From Odontesthes bonariensis (lineage: Eukaryota > Chordata > Actinopteri > Atheriniformes > Atherinopsidae), in assembly GCF_027942865.1 (NCBI RefSeq), contig NC_134524.1, forward strand, positions 1,360,144 through 1,424,143: 64,000 nt of DNA, given 5' to 3'. Shown in pieces: positions 11,401 to 23,300 of this stretch (its first letter is position 1; each line of letters begins with the position of its first letter). The position numbers were made by a program, and so were the translations under genes. The notes under the pieces are model-generated. The model was not told the origin of the DNA. It did not search any database and was given only the letters and a program-made list of their open reading frames with translations.

Positions 11401-14400
11401 ATATTCATAAAGTTTTTAGCCTGATCTTAAAGGTAGAGAGGGTGTCTGCTTCCTGAAGCCAAACTGGCAGCTGGTTCCACAGAGAGGGGCCTGATAACTG
11501 AAGGCTCTGCCTCCCAAACTGGCAGCTGGTTCCACAGAGAGGGGCCTGATAGCTGAAGGCTCTGCCTCTCAAACTGGCAGCTGGTTCCACAGAGAGGGGC
11601 CTGATAACTGAGGGCTCTGCCTCCCAAACTGGCAGCTGGTCCCACAGAGAGGGGCCTGATAACTGAAGGCTCTGCCTCCCAAACTGGCAGCTGGTCCCAC
11701 AGAGAGGGGCCTGATAACCGAAGGCTCTGCCTGCCAAACTGGCAGCTGGTTCCACAGAGAGGGGCCTGATAACTGAAGGCTCTGCCTCCCAAACTGGCAG
11801 CTGGTTCCACAGAGAGGGGCCTGATAACTGAGGGCTCTGCCTCCCAAACTGGCAGCTGGTCCCACAGAGAGGGGCCTGATAACTGAAGGCTCTGCCTCCC
11901 AAACTGGCAGCTGGTCCCACAGAGAGGGGCCTGATAACTAAGGGCTCTGCCTCCCAAACTGGCAGCTGGTTCCACAGAGAGGGGCCTGATAACTGAAGGC
12001 TCTGCCTCCCAAACTGGCAGCTGGTTCCACAGAGAGGGGCCTGATAACTGAAGGCTCTGCCCCCCCAAACTGGCAGCTGGTTCCACAGAGAGGGGCCTGA
12101 TAACTGAAGGCTCTGCCTCCCAAACTGGCCGCTGGTTCCACAGAGAGGGGCCTGATAACTGAAGGCTCTGCCTCCCAAACTGGCAGCTGGTTCCACAGAG
12201 AGGGGCCTGATAACTGAAGGCTCTGCCTCCCAAACTGGCAGCTTATTCCACAGAGAGGGGCCTGATAACTGAAGGCTCTGCCTCCCAAACTGGCAGCTGG
12301 TTCCACAGAGAGGGGCCTGATAACTGAAGGCTCTGCCTCCCAAACTGGCAGCTGGTTCCACAGAGAGGGGCCTGATAACTGAAGGCTCTGCCTCCCAAAC
12401 TGGTAGCTGGTTCCACAGAGAGGGGCCTGATAACTGAAGGCTCTGCCCCCCAAACTGGCAGCTGGTTCCACAGAGAGGGGCCTGATAACTGAAGGCTCTG
12501 CCTCCCAAACTGGCAGCTGGTTCCACAGAGAGGGGCCTGATAACTGAAGGCTCTTCCTCCCAAACTGGCAACTGGTTCCACAGAGAGGGGCCTGATAACT
12601 GAAGGCTCTGCCTCCCAAACTGGCAGCTGGTTCCACAGAGAGGGGCCTGATAACTGAAGGCTCTGCCTCCCAAACTGGCAGCTGGTTCCACAGAGAGGGG
12701 CCTGATAACTGAAGGCTCTGCCTCCCAAACTGGCAGCTGGTTCCACAGAGAGGGGCCTGATAACTGAAGGCTCTGCCTCCCAAACTGGCAGCTGGTTCCA
12801 CAGAGAGGGGCCTGATAACTGAAGGCTCTGCCTCCCAAACTGGCAGCTGGTCCCACAGAGAGGGGCCTGATAACTGAAGGCTCTGCCTCCCAAACTGGCA
12901 GCTGGTTCCACAGAGAGGGGCCTGATAACTGAAGGCTCTGCCTCCCAAACTGGCAGCTGGTTCCACAGAGAGGGGCCTGATAACTGAAGGCTCTGCCTCC
13001 CAAACTGGCAGCTGGTTCCACAGAGAGGGGCCTGATAACTGAAGGCTCTGCCTCCCAAACTGGCAGCTGGTTCCTCAGAGAGGGGCCTGATAACTGAAGG
13101 CTCTGCCTCCCAAACTGGCAGCTGGTTCCACAGAGAGGGGCCTGATAACTGAAGGCTCTGCCTCCCAAACTGGCAGCTGGTTCCACAGAGAGGGGCCTGA
13201 TAACTGAAGGCTCTGCCTCCCAAACTGGCAGCTGGTTCCTCAGAGAGGGGCCTGATAACTGAAGGCTCTGCCTCCCAAACTGGCAGCTGGTTCCACAGAG
13301 AGGGGCCCGATAACTGAAGGCTCTGCCTCCCAAACTGGCAGCTGGTTCCACAGAGAGGGGCCTGATAACTGAAGGCTCTGCCTCCCAAACTGGCAGCTGG
13401 TTCCACAGAGAGGGGCCTGATAACTGAAGGCTCTGTTAGGAAAATATCTTACAATGAGATCTTTAAGATATGATGGAGCTCGGTCATTAAGAGCTTTATA
13501 TGTAAGGAGAAGAATCTTAAATTCTATTCTGAATTTAACAGGGAGCCAATGAAGAGAAGCTAAAACTGGAGAAATATGATCTCTGCTGTTAGATCTCATC
13601 AGAACTCTGGCTGCAGCATTTTGGATCAGCTGGAGGCTTTTCAGAGAATATGTGGGACAGCCCAATAATAAAGAATTACAGTAGTCCAATCTTGAAGTAA
13701 CAAATGCATGAATTAGTTTTTCTGCATCACTCTGAGACAAGATGTTCCTGATTTTAACAATATTACGAAGATGAAAGAAGGCAGTCCTAGAAACCTGTTT
13801 TATATGCGAGTCAAATGATAAGTTCTGGTCAAAAATAACTCCAAGGTTCCTCACTGTAGAACTAGAAGCCAAGGAAATACCATCTAGAGTAACTATATAG
13901 CTAGACAATTTCTCCCTGAAACGCTCAGGTCCAAAGATAACGACTTCAGTTTGTCTGAATTTAGAAGCAGACAGTTCTGAGTCATCCAGGTCTTTATGTC
14001 TTTAAGACATGCTTGTAGTCTGACCAACCTATTGGGTTCATCTGGTTTTATAGATAAGTACAGCTGAGAATCATCAGCATAGCAATGGAACTTTATGCCA
14101 TGCTGTCTAATAATGTTACCTAATGGAAGCATGGGCGTTGCACCTGTGGGGGATCGGGGTGTTTCCACACCCTCACTTTTACAGCAAGATGATTTCACCC
14201 CCCCCCACATTTTCCAAAGGTAAAAACGTTTGCCCCATGGATGTATTATATTAACGGTTTGCGCACCGTCGTAGTGCACCAACGTACAATGTGTTTTAAA
14301 GACTCTGTGCCCTCTTTAGAATAATTCCATCCAGATTTGAGCAGTCTAACTATTGTAGTTTCCATACAGGACCTAGTTTAGGGTGATGAGAATACAAAAA

Positions 14401-15790
14401 AAGAGCAGTAAAATGGCCCTGTTCTGCATTTTCACAAATCAGAGAAAGGTTTCACAAATCCCAAACAAGGTTTTTAATGAATCTACAGCCTCTTTAGAAT
14501 AATTCCATCCAGATTTGAGCAGAGTAACTATTGTAGTTTCCATACATGACCTAGTTTAGGGCGATCAAAATGCAAAAATGCAGTGAAATGGCCCTTTATG
14601 CCCATGCATTTAATTTGCGAATCGGAGGCCAACTTCAGCATCATGTCTATGGGCTTGATGTGGTGCTCGTGTGCCCCCCCCCCACATTTAAAATCACTGC
14701 TCTACCCCTGAATGGAAGCATGTATAAAGTGAAAAGAATGGGTCCGAGCACAGAACCCTGGGGAACTCCATGACTCACTCTGGTGTGTGAGGAAGATTCT
14801 TCGTATACAAGAACAAACTGAAATCTATCAGATAAATATGACTTAGGCCACATTTACACATAGCCGGGTATTTAGAGAAACTAATATTTCCCCCCCTCCG
14901 TTTTCAATAATAACATCGTGCACACATCGTTTTCAAAAAACTTTACATTTACATCAACCCGCATAAATACGCCGTCAAGCGCCATAATAACTGTGCCAAA
15001 CCTGTTGGCGGCAGTGTAGGGAAAGGAATAAAGCCATGCAAGCCAATCAGAATCCTCAGAATCGAGGACTTTCCTCATGTGAAGGAGGAGATAACGCGAG
15101 CAAATATCACAACAAAACTGAAGGCAATAAGAGGGAAATATAGACAGTCAGTGGATACTGGACGCAGCAGCGGCCAGGGAAGAGTGATGCTCCTCTGTTT
15201 GGAACTGTGCGAGCAGGTTTGGGCTGGCGAATGCAATAAGGCCACAAACGTAAAAATGAGTAGAACTTTAACATCATCCATGATAATCCTGATCAGCAGC
15301 CAAACAAACTGTAAACACAAGGCGCTCGCATGACCTTAAGCATTTTCTGGCGCATAATGTGACGTTTAAGAACCTAAAACGCCGTTTCTCCCAGTTGACA
15401 CGGCAACACATAACCGGCGTTATCAGAAATCTCCCCTTTAGCCGGAGGTTTTAGAAATAATCGTTTTCTGTGATAAAAACGGGGTTTAGGTGTAAATGAG
15501 AGGCCAAACCGCAGGAAAACATCTGCGTCTTCCTGTCGTGTAAACGGGGCCTAAAACCAGCCTGATGCAGTTCCTTTAATCCCAACGACATGTTGAAGTC
15601 TCTGTAACAGAACGCTGTGCTCCTCTTCCCCAGGCGGTGGAAACCCGGGCAGCCCGACAGCTGGACCCGTCACGGTCTCGGTCCTGGAGACGAAGACTGC
15701 GCTCAGCTTCACCACGACGGGCGCCTCAACGACCTGCACTGCTCCAGCAGGCTGCGCTTCATCTGTCAGAAACACAGTCTGCACGCCTGA
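5483..15790 (+). CDS. C-type lectin B, type II membrane protein (QPD-type, asialoglycoprotein-receptor/CLEC4-like)
   Basis: Eight exons: 5483-5540, 5898-6005, 6842-6931, 7009-7074, 7202-7294, 10770-10924, 11085-11194 and 15634-15790. They total 837 nt, giving 278 residues plus TGA, and every junction is GT-AG and in frame. Residues 1-35 are cytoplasmic (acidic start, then RFRRW). A single membrane segment (about 36-55, [16 protein letters not shown]) has no signal peptide, so the protein is type II. Residues 56-138 form a heptad-rich neck split over three short exons, with NLT and NNS glycosylation sites. Residues 140-278 are a long-form lectin domain with WVGL, QPDSW (galactose-type) and LND in place of WND. 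Such proteins bind terminal Gal/GalNAc in a calcium-dependent way at the cell surface. Lectin A lies upstream; radx is tail-to-tail downstream. The introns hold a 20-bp array, a Rex1-like LINE and an L2-like LINE. Function is inferred from the family. Confidence 0.9.
5575..5868 (+). mobile_element. LINE 3' tail fragment in lectin B intron 1
   Basis: Starts in a remnant of the RT C-terminal region and ends in AAGCACTTTGAGCTAC and GTGCTATATAAATAAA, the terminal pattern of L2-like fish LINEs. It follows the first coding exon by about 35 bp. Confidence 0.6.
6006..6841 (+). other. Lectin B intron 2, unique sequence with a short 10-bp repeat
   Basis: No gene seen. A small tandem run of GGTTTAACRG units lies at about 6690-6756. 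Confidence 0.6.
7301..8484. repeat. 20-bp minisatellite, left part, lectin B intron 5
   Basis: About 58 copies of GTATCTGTGCACGTAGGGGC (19-21 bp by G-run length) begin 6 bp after the GTAAGT donor of the exon at 7202-7294. Blocks of several units recur (for example a GTGCATGTA variant near 7672, 7890 and 8224), so multi-unit blocks have duplicated. Frames reading [16 protein letters not shown] on the minus strand are artefacts of the stop-free unit. Confidence 0.95.
8485..9926 (+). mobile_element. Rex1-like LINE (CR1/L2 group), 5'-truncated and frameshifted, splitting the 20-bp array
   Basis: A reverse-transcriptase C-terminal half is readable in one frame to about 9400 and continues in another frame to 9736, so at least one frameshift has occurred. 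Seen in order: [20 protein letters not shown], the catalytic box as FSDD (usually FADD), [12 protein letters not shown], then [18 protein letters not shown] and ending ITLYNNS. The 3' end has CCCAGCTGGGATGAATAAAG followed by TTCTATTCTATTC. These strings match the Rex1/Babar family as I know it. The element sits between two halves of one minisatellite. It is not active. Confidence 0.8.
9927..10664. repeat. 20-bp minisatellite, right part, lectin B intron 5
   Basis: About 36 more copies of the unit at 7301-8484, restarting exactly where the Rex1-like 3' end stops. Some variants are mostly seen on this side: TATCTTTGCACAT and GCACCTAGGGG. Confidence 0.93.
11452..13435. repeat. 55-bp minisatellite derived from the LINE ORF end
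   Basis: About 36 copies of a 55-bp unit containing CAGCTGGTTCCACAGAGAGG and CCTCCCAAACTGG. The sequence is the minus-strand LINE coding region for [17 protein letters not shown]. Because 55 is not a multiple of 3 and all three minus frames are free of stops, translation gives a 55-residue super-repeat over three units. Copies are very similar (scattered single changes, two 1-bp length variants near 12060 and 12445), which suggests recent growth or homogenisation. Confidence 0.96.
14130..14710. mobile_element. Non-autonomous hAT-type element with 8-bp TSD
   Basis: Flanked by AATGGAAG at 14122-14129 and again at 14711-14718, the 8-bp duplication expected for hAT. The ends are imperfect inverted repeats of the form CANGGGYRKWGCA (right end TGCTCTACCCCTG). 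The related LINE at 61180-62640 has the uninterrupted target (GTGGAAGCATGTA near 62481). Inside, a roughly 90-bp segment (about 14310-14400) is repeated at about 14488-14578. No coding sequence. Confidence 0.75.
14838..15553. mobile_element. Probable hAT-like MITE with TTAGGCC termini
   Basis: The left end reads TTAGGCCACATTTACACATA and the right end GTGTAAACGGGGCCTAAA, which are inverted repeats of each other. No transposase is visible; short open frames inside are not convincing. No clean target duplication found. It marks the 5' limit of the L2-like LINE. Confidence 0.55.
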
Positions 15791-15820
15791 TAACATCAGC
15801 CTGATGGCATCAGCCGACTC

Positions 15821-16410
15821 TTAGTGACATCACATCTTAGTGACATCACATCTTAATGACATCACATCTTAGTGACATCACATCTTAGTGTGACATCACA
15901 TCTTAGTGACATCACATCTTAATGACCACATCTTAGTGACATCACATCTTAGTGTGACATCACATCTTAATGACATCACATCTTAGTGACATCACATCTT
16001 AGTGTGACATCACATCTTAATGACATCACATCTTAATGACATCACATCTTAGTGACATCACATCTTAGTGTGACATCACATCTTAGTGACATCACATCTT
16101 AGTGACATCACATCTTAATGACATCACATCTTAATGACATCACATCTTAGTGACATCACATCTTAGTGACATCACATCTTAGTGACATCACATCTTAGTG
16201 TGACATCACATCTTAATGACATCACATCTTAGTGACATCACATCTTAATTACATCACATCTTAGTGACATCACATCTTAGTGTGACATCACATCTTAATG
16301 ACATCACATCTTAGTGACATCACATCTTAATGACATCACATCTTAGTGACATCACATCTTAATGTGACATCACATCTTAATGTGACATCACATCTTAGTG
16401 ACATCACATC
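15821..16410. repeat. 16/18-bp minisatellite in lectin B 3' UTR
   Basis: About 35 copies of TGACATCACATCTTAG (some with an extra TG), starting about 30 bp after the lectin B stop codon and ending about 140 bp before the AATAAA. The unit carries TGACATCA, one base from the CRE/ATF palindrome TGACGTCA. It is unrelated in sequence to the array in lectin A's 3' UTR. Confidence 0.93.
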
Positions 16411-16552
16411 CCGACTCATCACACCGACGCTTGGATAAAAGAATTCTTCCCGTTTGTCCTTTTTCCAATTTCTGTTCATTTTTGCTTTAAACTTGGCAGT
16501 TTGTCGAACATGTGAGTTATTTCTGCTTTAATGATGGAAACGAACCCGATTA

Positions 16553-16558
16553 AATAAA
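16553..16558 (+). terminator. AATAAA polyadenylation signal, lectin B
   Basis: Canonical signal about 760 bp after the lectin B stop, followed within about 20 bp by a GT-rich stretch. Confidence 0.65.
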
Positions 16559-16786
16559 GTGTGGAAAACACATCCGTCTCCCACCTTCCTCCTCCTCTAA
16601 CAGAGGTTATTCACACATTATTTCATCAGGGAAAAGACAGACTTATGTTTGGTTAATGGTTAAAAAGCAGCAGAAAAATCTCCTTCTGGCTGGAAATCGC
16701 TTCCCGTTAACAGGATGTGGAAAACACTGCTGTGTTTGACCCGTTAGTGCGATTTAAAAACATGAAACATTTAGAGAAAATTCTGA

Positions 16787-16792
16787 TTTATT
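16787..16792 (-). terminator. AATAAA polyadenylation signal (minus strand), radx candidate
   Basis: TTTATT on the plus strand, about 600 bp past the radx stop. It puts the radx and lectin B 3' ends tail-to-tail about 230 bp apart. Confidence 0.45.
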
Positions 16793-17385
16793 CACATCTG
16801 GGACTTTGGTGAGTGACTGGGGTGTTTGAAAGGGTTCAGAACATCACAGAGACTCATTAACACTGACAACAGGATCGTTTTTCAGGTAAAAACAGGCTGA
16901 AAGCAGCAGAATTAAAACAGACCAACAAACTTTAGCTCGAAACCACAGAAGAAGAGTGAGGAGCCGCAGAGGATCTGAAACTTTCAGAGAGAAACATGCA
17001 GAGTTTTGCCGTGTCTTCTGGCACTAAAAGAAGATTTAAAGACACTTCTGGTGAGTTCAGATGAACTCAGAGGCTTCTCAGGAGGAAAAACACTCCACAG
17101 AGAGTAAAAACCTCAGTTTCTCTGCTGCGTTACCATCATAAACACAAACATATATATACATATTTATATATCTTTATCTGTCTCAAACACACTGCCTCCC
17201 TGGTTCTGACTCCCTGCAACTATATACTTTGAATATTCACAGTAAACTATGAATTTCCCCGAATTTATCTGGAATAAAAAGGTTTAAAAAGTTGAAATCC
17301 TGCAGTCCAATTACAGGGTGAAAAAACACACACAAACTAAATAAGGTGCATAAGTTTAAATAAATATGAAAACTCCCGACAGGTG

Positions 17386-20316
17386 TCAGTCGCTCAGGTG
17401 GAACGCTCGACTCAGGACCAGCTCAGTTGTGGCTCCGCCCAGGTGACACGCCTCCAGGACACACACCAGCCTCTGATTGGTCAACTGGGCTGCCGTGGCG
17501 ATCAGGTCAACTGAAAGAGAGAAAGAGTCAAATCACCATCAACACAGGTAAAACTCCCTTCCCTCGGTTCCTGGGAGCATATATCAGGGCGTCTGAGGTG
17601 TTTCATTTCTAAAGTACGTCACTCATTACGTCACTCTACTAAGCCCCGCCCCTCACATCCACCCTGCTGGACGGATGAAGCCAACTTCTGGTGGAAATGT
17701 TCTGCTGTCAGCTGCACTGAGGAGCATGCATTTTCCATCCAGCAGCAGCCTCAGAGGATATCAGAGCCCAGTGGATCAACTCTATCTGAGGCTAATGTTC
17801 CAGCAGAGTTAGCTAAACTCTATCTGAGGCTAATGCTCCAGCAGAGTTAGCTAAAGACTGTGGATAAACTCTATCTGAGGCTAATGTTCCAGCAGAGTTA
17901 GCTACAGACTGTGGATGAACTCTATCTGAGGCTAATGTTCCAGCAGAGTTAGCTACAGACTGTGGATGAACTCTATCTGGGGCTAATGTTCCAGCAGAGT
18001 TAGCTAAACTCTATCTGAGGCTAATGCTCCAGCAGAGTTAGCTAAAGACTGTGGATGAACTCTATCTGAGGCTAATGCTCCAGCAGAGTTAGCTACAGAC
18101 TGTGGATAAACTCTATCTGAGGCTAATGTTCCAGCAGAGTTAGCTAAAGACTGTGGATGAACTCTATCTGAGGCTAATGTTCCAGCAGAGTTAGCTAAAG
18201 ACTGTGGATGAACTCTATCTGAGGCTAATGTTCCAGCAGAGTTAGCTAAAGACTGTGGATGAACTCTATCTGAGGCTAATGCTCCAGCAGAGTTAGCTAC
18301 AGACTGTGGATAAACTCTATCTGAGGCTAATGTTCCAGCAGAGTTAGCTAAAGACTGTGGATGAACTCTATCTGAGGCTAATGTTCCAGCAGAGTTAGCT
18401 ACAGACTGTGGATAAGCTCTATCTGAGGCTAATGTTCCAGCAGAGTTAGCTACAGACTGTGGATGAACTCTATCTGAGGCTAATGTTCCAGCAGAGTTAG
18501 CTACAGACTGTGGATGAACTCTATCTGAGGCTAATGTTCCAGCAGAGTTAGCTACAGACTGTGGATAAACTCTATCTGAGGCTAATGTTCCAGCAGAGTT
18601 AGCTAAGGACTGTGGATAAACTCTGAGGCTAATGTTCCAGCAGAGTTAGCTAAGGACTGTGAATAAACTCTATCTGAGGCTAATATTCCAGCAGAGTTAG
18701 CTAAAGACTGTGGATAAGCTCTATCTGAGGCTAATGTTCCAGCAGAGTTAGCTACAGACTGTGGATGAACTCTATCTGAGGCTAATGTTCCAGCAGAGTT
18801 AGCTAAAGACTGTGGATGAACTCTATCTGAGGCTAATGTTCCAGCAGAGTTAGCTACAGACTGTGGATGAACTCTATCTGAGGCTAATGTTCCAGCAGAG
18901 TTAGCTAAAGACTGTGGATGAACTCTATCTGAGGCTAATGTTCCAGCAGAGTTAGCTAAACTCTATCTGAGGCTAATACTCCAGCAGAGTTAGCTAAGGA
19001 CTGTGGATGAACTCTATCTGAGGCTAATGCTCCAGCAGAGTTAGCTACAGACTGTGGATGAACTCTATCTGAGGCTAATGTTCCAGCAGAGTTAGCTACA
19101 GACTGTGGATAAACTCTATCTGAGGCTAATGTTCCAGCAGAGTTAGCTAAACTCTATCTGAGGCTAATACTCCAGCAGAGTTAGCTAAGGACTGTGGATG
19201 AACTCTATCTGAGGCTAATGTTCCAGCAGAGTTAGCTAAACTCTATCTGAGGCTAATACTCCAGCAGAGTTAGCTAAGGACTGTGGATGAACTCTATCTG
19301 AGGCTAATGTTCCAGCAGAGTTAGCTACAGACTGTGGATGAACTCTATCTGAGGCTAATGTTCCAGCAGAGTTAGCTACAGACTGTGGATAAACTCTATC
19401 TGAGGCTAATGCTCCAGCAGAGTTAGCTAAGGACTGTGGATGAACTCTATCTGAGGCTAATGTTCCAGCAGAGTTAGGTACAGACTGTGAGAGTTATTTT
19501 CTGATCTTCAGAAGAAGAGAGACAGGTGTGTGTGTGCAGGTACTGACCTGGTGAAGGTGGAGGTGTGTGTGAGGAGAAGGCTCCGTGTGCTAAGATGGAG
19601 GTCCAGGTGTTGGAATGAGGATCACAGGAAGGACGAGGGGAGGAAGAGGAGGAGTGAGGGAGGAAGACGGCATCAACCAGCACTCCATCTGACAGAGCTG
19701 AAAAAGATCACTCTGGTGTCATTTCAAAAAGCAACATGACATTCACTTCTACCCAGAACCGGGTCTCTTTTTCTCTTCTATGGATGAGGGGAGAGTCGGT
19801 TTGAGACTGTGGTGTAAATGATGCTTCACAGGTTTCACAGCTGCAGTGATTTACTGAAACATGGACTTAGACTAAGGTGAGTCTTGACAACGAAATATCG
19901 TAACTTGGCTTCCGGTCAACAGCGCTAAAATGTTTAATGCTATACAGTCCTATACAATATCAATAGGTTTGGAAGCGCTATGTGCCTTACCTGACTCCCG
20001 CCCTCAGGTATTCGCATACCATCTGGGACGAGCCCACAACCGACATGATTTCAAATGGGGCTATTTTTTCTAAAACTCGTGCATGTGATTGGATGAAGAA
20101 TCTGTCCGTCATCTTGACTGACGCGCCACTTCAGCCACTCCCAATGACTCAACCCGTGACGTAGCTCAGAGCGTACCTGACTCCCGCCCTCAGGAGCATG
20201 AATGGGCGGCCATAACGCCGCCATTCATCCAAAGTCCCACCCAGCGATTAATGATTGGCTCTAATTATTTTCTAATCGGACGAAACACATATGACTCCCA
20301 GGCTCCTCAGATGGCA

Positions 20317-20347
<31 letters not shown>

Positions 20348-23300
20348 CGTGCGCACCTCTTAGTCTCAGTGTGTAGTAGTCCTCGAGGGCGGAGTCAAAC
20401 CCCCCAGGTGTCGCCCTGCCTCCCATCACCACGGCGCCCGTCTGCTCCTCCCTGTGGGTGTGGTTGTAACGTATTGGCAAAGTTTCCATGGCAACAGGTG
20501 GGAAGGTCGGGGGGAGGAGCGCGGTGGTGAAAGACGAGTCGTCCTCATCCTCATCAACATCTTCATCTTCAGTGTTTTCCAGGAACTCCATGGAGGCTTC
20601 AAACAGAATCACTGCAGGCAGAAGGAGGAGGATACACAGCTGGATGTGGCCCCCAGGTGGCTGATGGGAGTTGTAGTCATATGATGGGTTCGCACCAAAG
20701 GGAGTCTCCGGCTGTGTTCAAAACCGCATACTACATACTTCCATACTACATACTACATACTACATACTGCATACTACATATTGCATACTACATACTTATC
20801 GATCAGTCAGTATGCAGAGCGTTTACCCACAATGCATTTCGCTCCTGCCCGAGCCGAAATCAGCCGGCCTGAAGCTGATTTCCCTTAAAGGTAGGGTAGG
20901 AGATCCTGGATTTTGAGTCCAGCAAAGCTGCATTTTGAAAATACACAGGTAAAAAGTCCCAACCCTTTTCTTCACTTTCCCCCCGAAGGCACGCCTCTAG
21001 AGTACATGAACGCGCACGAGCACGAAGGTGCACGAGCGCTGTTCTGACAGCAAGCATCGATCGTTGCCGTATTTAGTATTTAGTATTTAGTTTATGCTAA
21101 CTATACGTTTAATAATGCTAGGTGCTAGCCAAGCTGGCTCTAGTTTAGCTTCTGGACGCGTAATTCGTTCACGGAGCAGGGTACGCGCACGGGGGGGGAG
21201 GAGGGGGAGGGAGGGAGGAGCAGATTGCAGTTTGATAGACGGCATCATAATCCAATCATTGTGAACGGTCCGTTCACAATGATTGGATACTGTTTTTCCT
21301 AGATTGTACGTTCTAGAGGCCACTAAAACTTTTCATATTTGTGTCAAAACTTTTAATTAATTGGTTGCAATGGGGGTGTGAAGAGTATTTCAAGCAATAT
21401 GTAAAAAAATGTTCCAGAAAAAGATCCCCTACCCCGCCTTTAAGCTCTAAGCTCTGTAAACTTTAGCAACATTTGAAACATTTTCAGGTGAGAAAGTAGT
21501 CGTTTAGATCCCCAACGTGTTGAAAACCTGACAAAATACCGGCTGTTTACAATTTTGTTCCCACGAATTCGGCGCTACTAAAGCTAGCCGCAGTGAGCTA
21601 ACGCACTTCCTGTTATTTTCACAAAATAAAATCCCCGTTGCCTTTTATCATAGGGAAAGCCATTACCATACAATTGGTGCTTTTGTTTTGAAAACAGGAA
21701 GTGAACCTACCCTCGTTGCAGCTAGCTTGAAACTGCCGTTTTGACAGGAAATGACGATCGGCGACGTCACGTTACGTTGCATCTTGGGTAGTTTGAGTAT
21801 GAGTAGTAACCTCATGATGCATACCCAACATTTAGGAGGATCTAGTATGCATCCGGGAACTTCTGCTTACTCAAACTCGCTTACTAACTCAGAAAGTTAG
21901 TATGAGTAGTATGAGAAGTATGCGGTTTGGAACGCAGTCTCCTCGTTTGGAGTCCCAGCTCGGACTGGCAGCAAGATGAAAAAGGACACAAACTCACCCG
22001 TCTTGTTGCTGAGCTCCGGCTGTAGCGTGACCAGAGGAAGTCTGCGGAGAGAGAACGCTCTTCAGCAAACGGCGGCAGGACGGCGGAGCGCGTCCCACAC
22101 GGCGTTTGAAACTCACCTCTTCTTGGGCGTGTCGGCCTGCAGCAGCTTCCTCCTCTTGCTCGACCTCCTGCGGAAACAAACGCTGTGATGCGAGTTCAAA
22201 CACAGGCGGCAGCACGAGTTCAGCCTCACCGTGAGCCGGCGTCCGCAGGGCGAGGCGTCGACCGGCCGGCGGCCGAGGACGGGGAGGCGGGAGAGAAGGG
22301 TGAGGAGGGGGGGTGTCTGACGGAGCGAGGAGAGGAGGTGAGGGGGGAGTGAGGGGAGGAGGAGGAGGAGGAAGGGGAGAGAGATGAAGATCTGTCCGTC
22401 CAGAACAGGCAGCGGTCCTCCTAAAAGAGACGAGACAGTTACTGACTGATCACATGACTGAGTTACCTGTAAATATCTGTAATTATGACGTGCTTTTATA
22501 TACAAATACGTGTGTCGAGCAGCATCACCTCTCCTCTGCAGCTGTAGGTAACCATAGTAACTGTTGCCTGGATACAGAAGGTGCGGCGCTCCCGGTAACA
22601 GAGCCTCTCCAGCTCCCTCTGAAGCTCCGCCCCCCGCAGGAAACCCAACTCACCTGCAGAAAAATACACAAATAAACAGCAGGTGTTTCCCTCTGATGTT
22701 TATTATGTCCTGATGAATTTAAACGTTTTCTTTTCACCAGGATAAAAGTCTGTCTGGATACTTGATTTCATCACATGACCCCTGTGGAGTTGGACCGTAG
22801 AAAGCTTCCTCGACCACATTCCTTTGTTTTACTTCTGTATCGTAATTATTAAGCAGCAGTTTTAATTCAATCTGCCTGTTACTTATCGATTAATTTGCCT
22901 CGTCTTCCACCCATCAGATTCAGTTTTCATCTGTAAATGAGCTACAGTTCCATTTATCAGGTGTTTCACCATCTGTTGAAGAGTTATTCATCAACTAATT
23001 GAAAGAACCGACGTTGAAAGTTCCTGATGTTAATGTGTTCCTGGCCCCTGAGGGACCCCTGAGGACCCCTGAGGACCCCTGAGGGACCCCTGAGGGACCC
23101 CTGTGGGACCCCTGAGGACCCCTGAGGGACCCCTGAGGGACCCCTGCAACACAGCACAAGTTGTTTCACAGACACACTGAAAGTCAGCTGACCTCTCCTC
23201 TCCTTCATGAAGGTTTCCAAGGAGACGGGAGGAGGCGGGTAGATGAAGAAGCCTCCAATCAGAGCCCTGCTCAGCACCTGTCCATCATCTTGGCTCCTCA

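Larger units (their letters stand above)
11395..14848 (-). mobile_element. L2-like LINE 3' part with internal 55-bp expansion and a nested hAT element
   Basis: Reading the minus strand from 14848: RT fragment [39 protein letters not shown] (catalytic YADD), [48 protein letters not shown], then the terminal [10 protein letters not shown]. The 5' part of the element is missing. It is interrupted by a hAT-type insertion (14130-14710), and its C-terminal coding end is replaced by a 55-bp array (11452-13435). It lies in lectin B intron 7, antisense to the gene. The clade (L2, as opposed to Rex/CR1) is my judgement from the motif set. Confidence 0.78.

Noticed and set aside
15079-15333. Small protein genes near 15.1-15.3 kb (both strands)
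   Set aside because: They lie inside a MITE within a lectin B intron, overlap each other on opposite strands and have no recognisable domain.
20650-20670. ZNF143-like word TGGGAGTTGTAGT as a promoter
   Set aside because: It is inside radx intron 16, next to a transposon, with no exon or CpG-rich context; such words are common in fish repeats.
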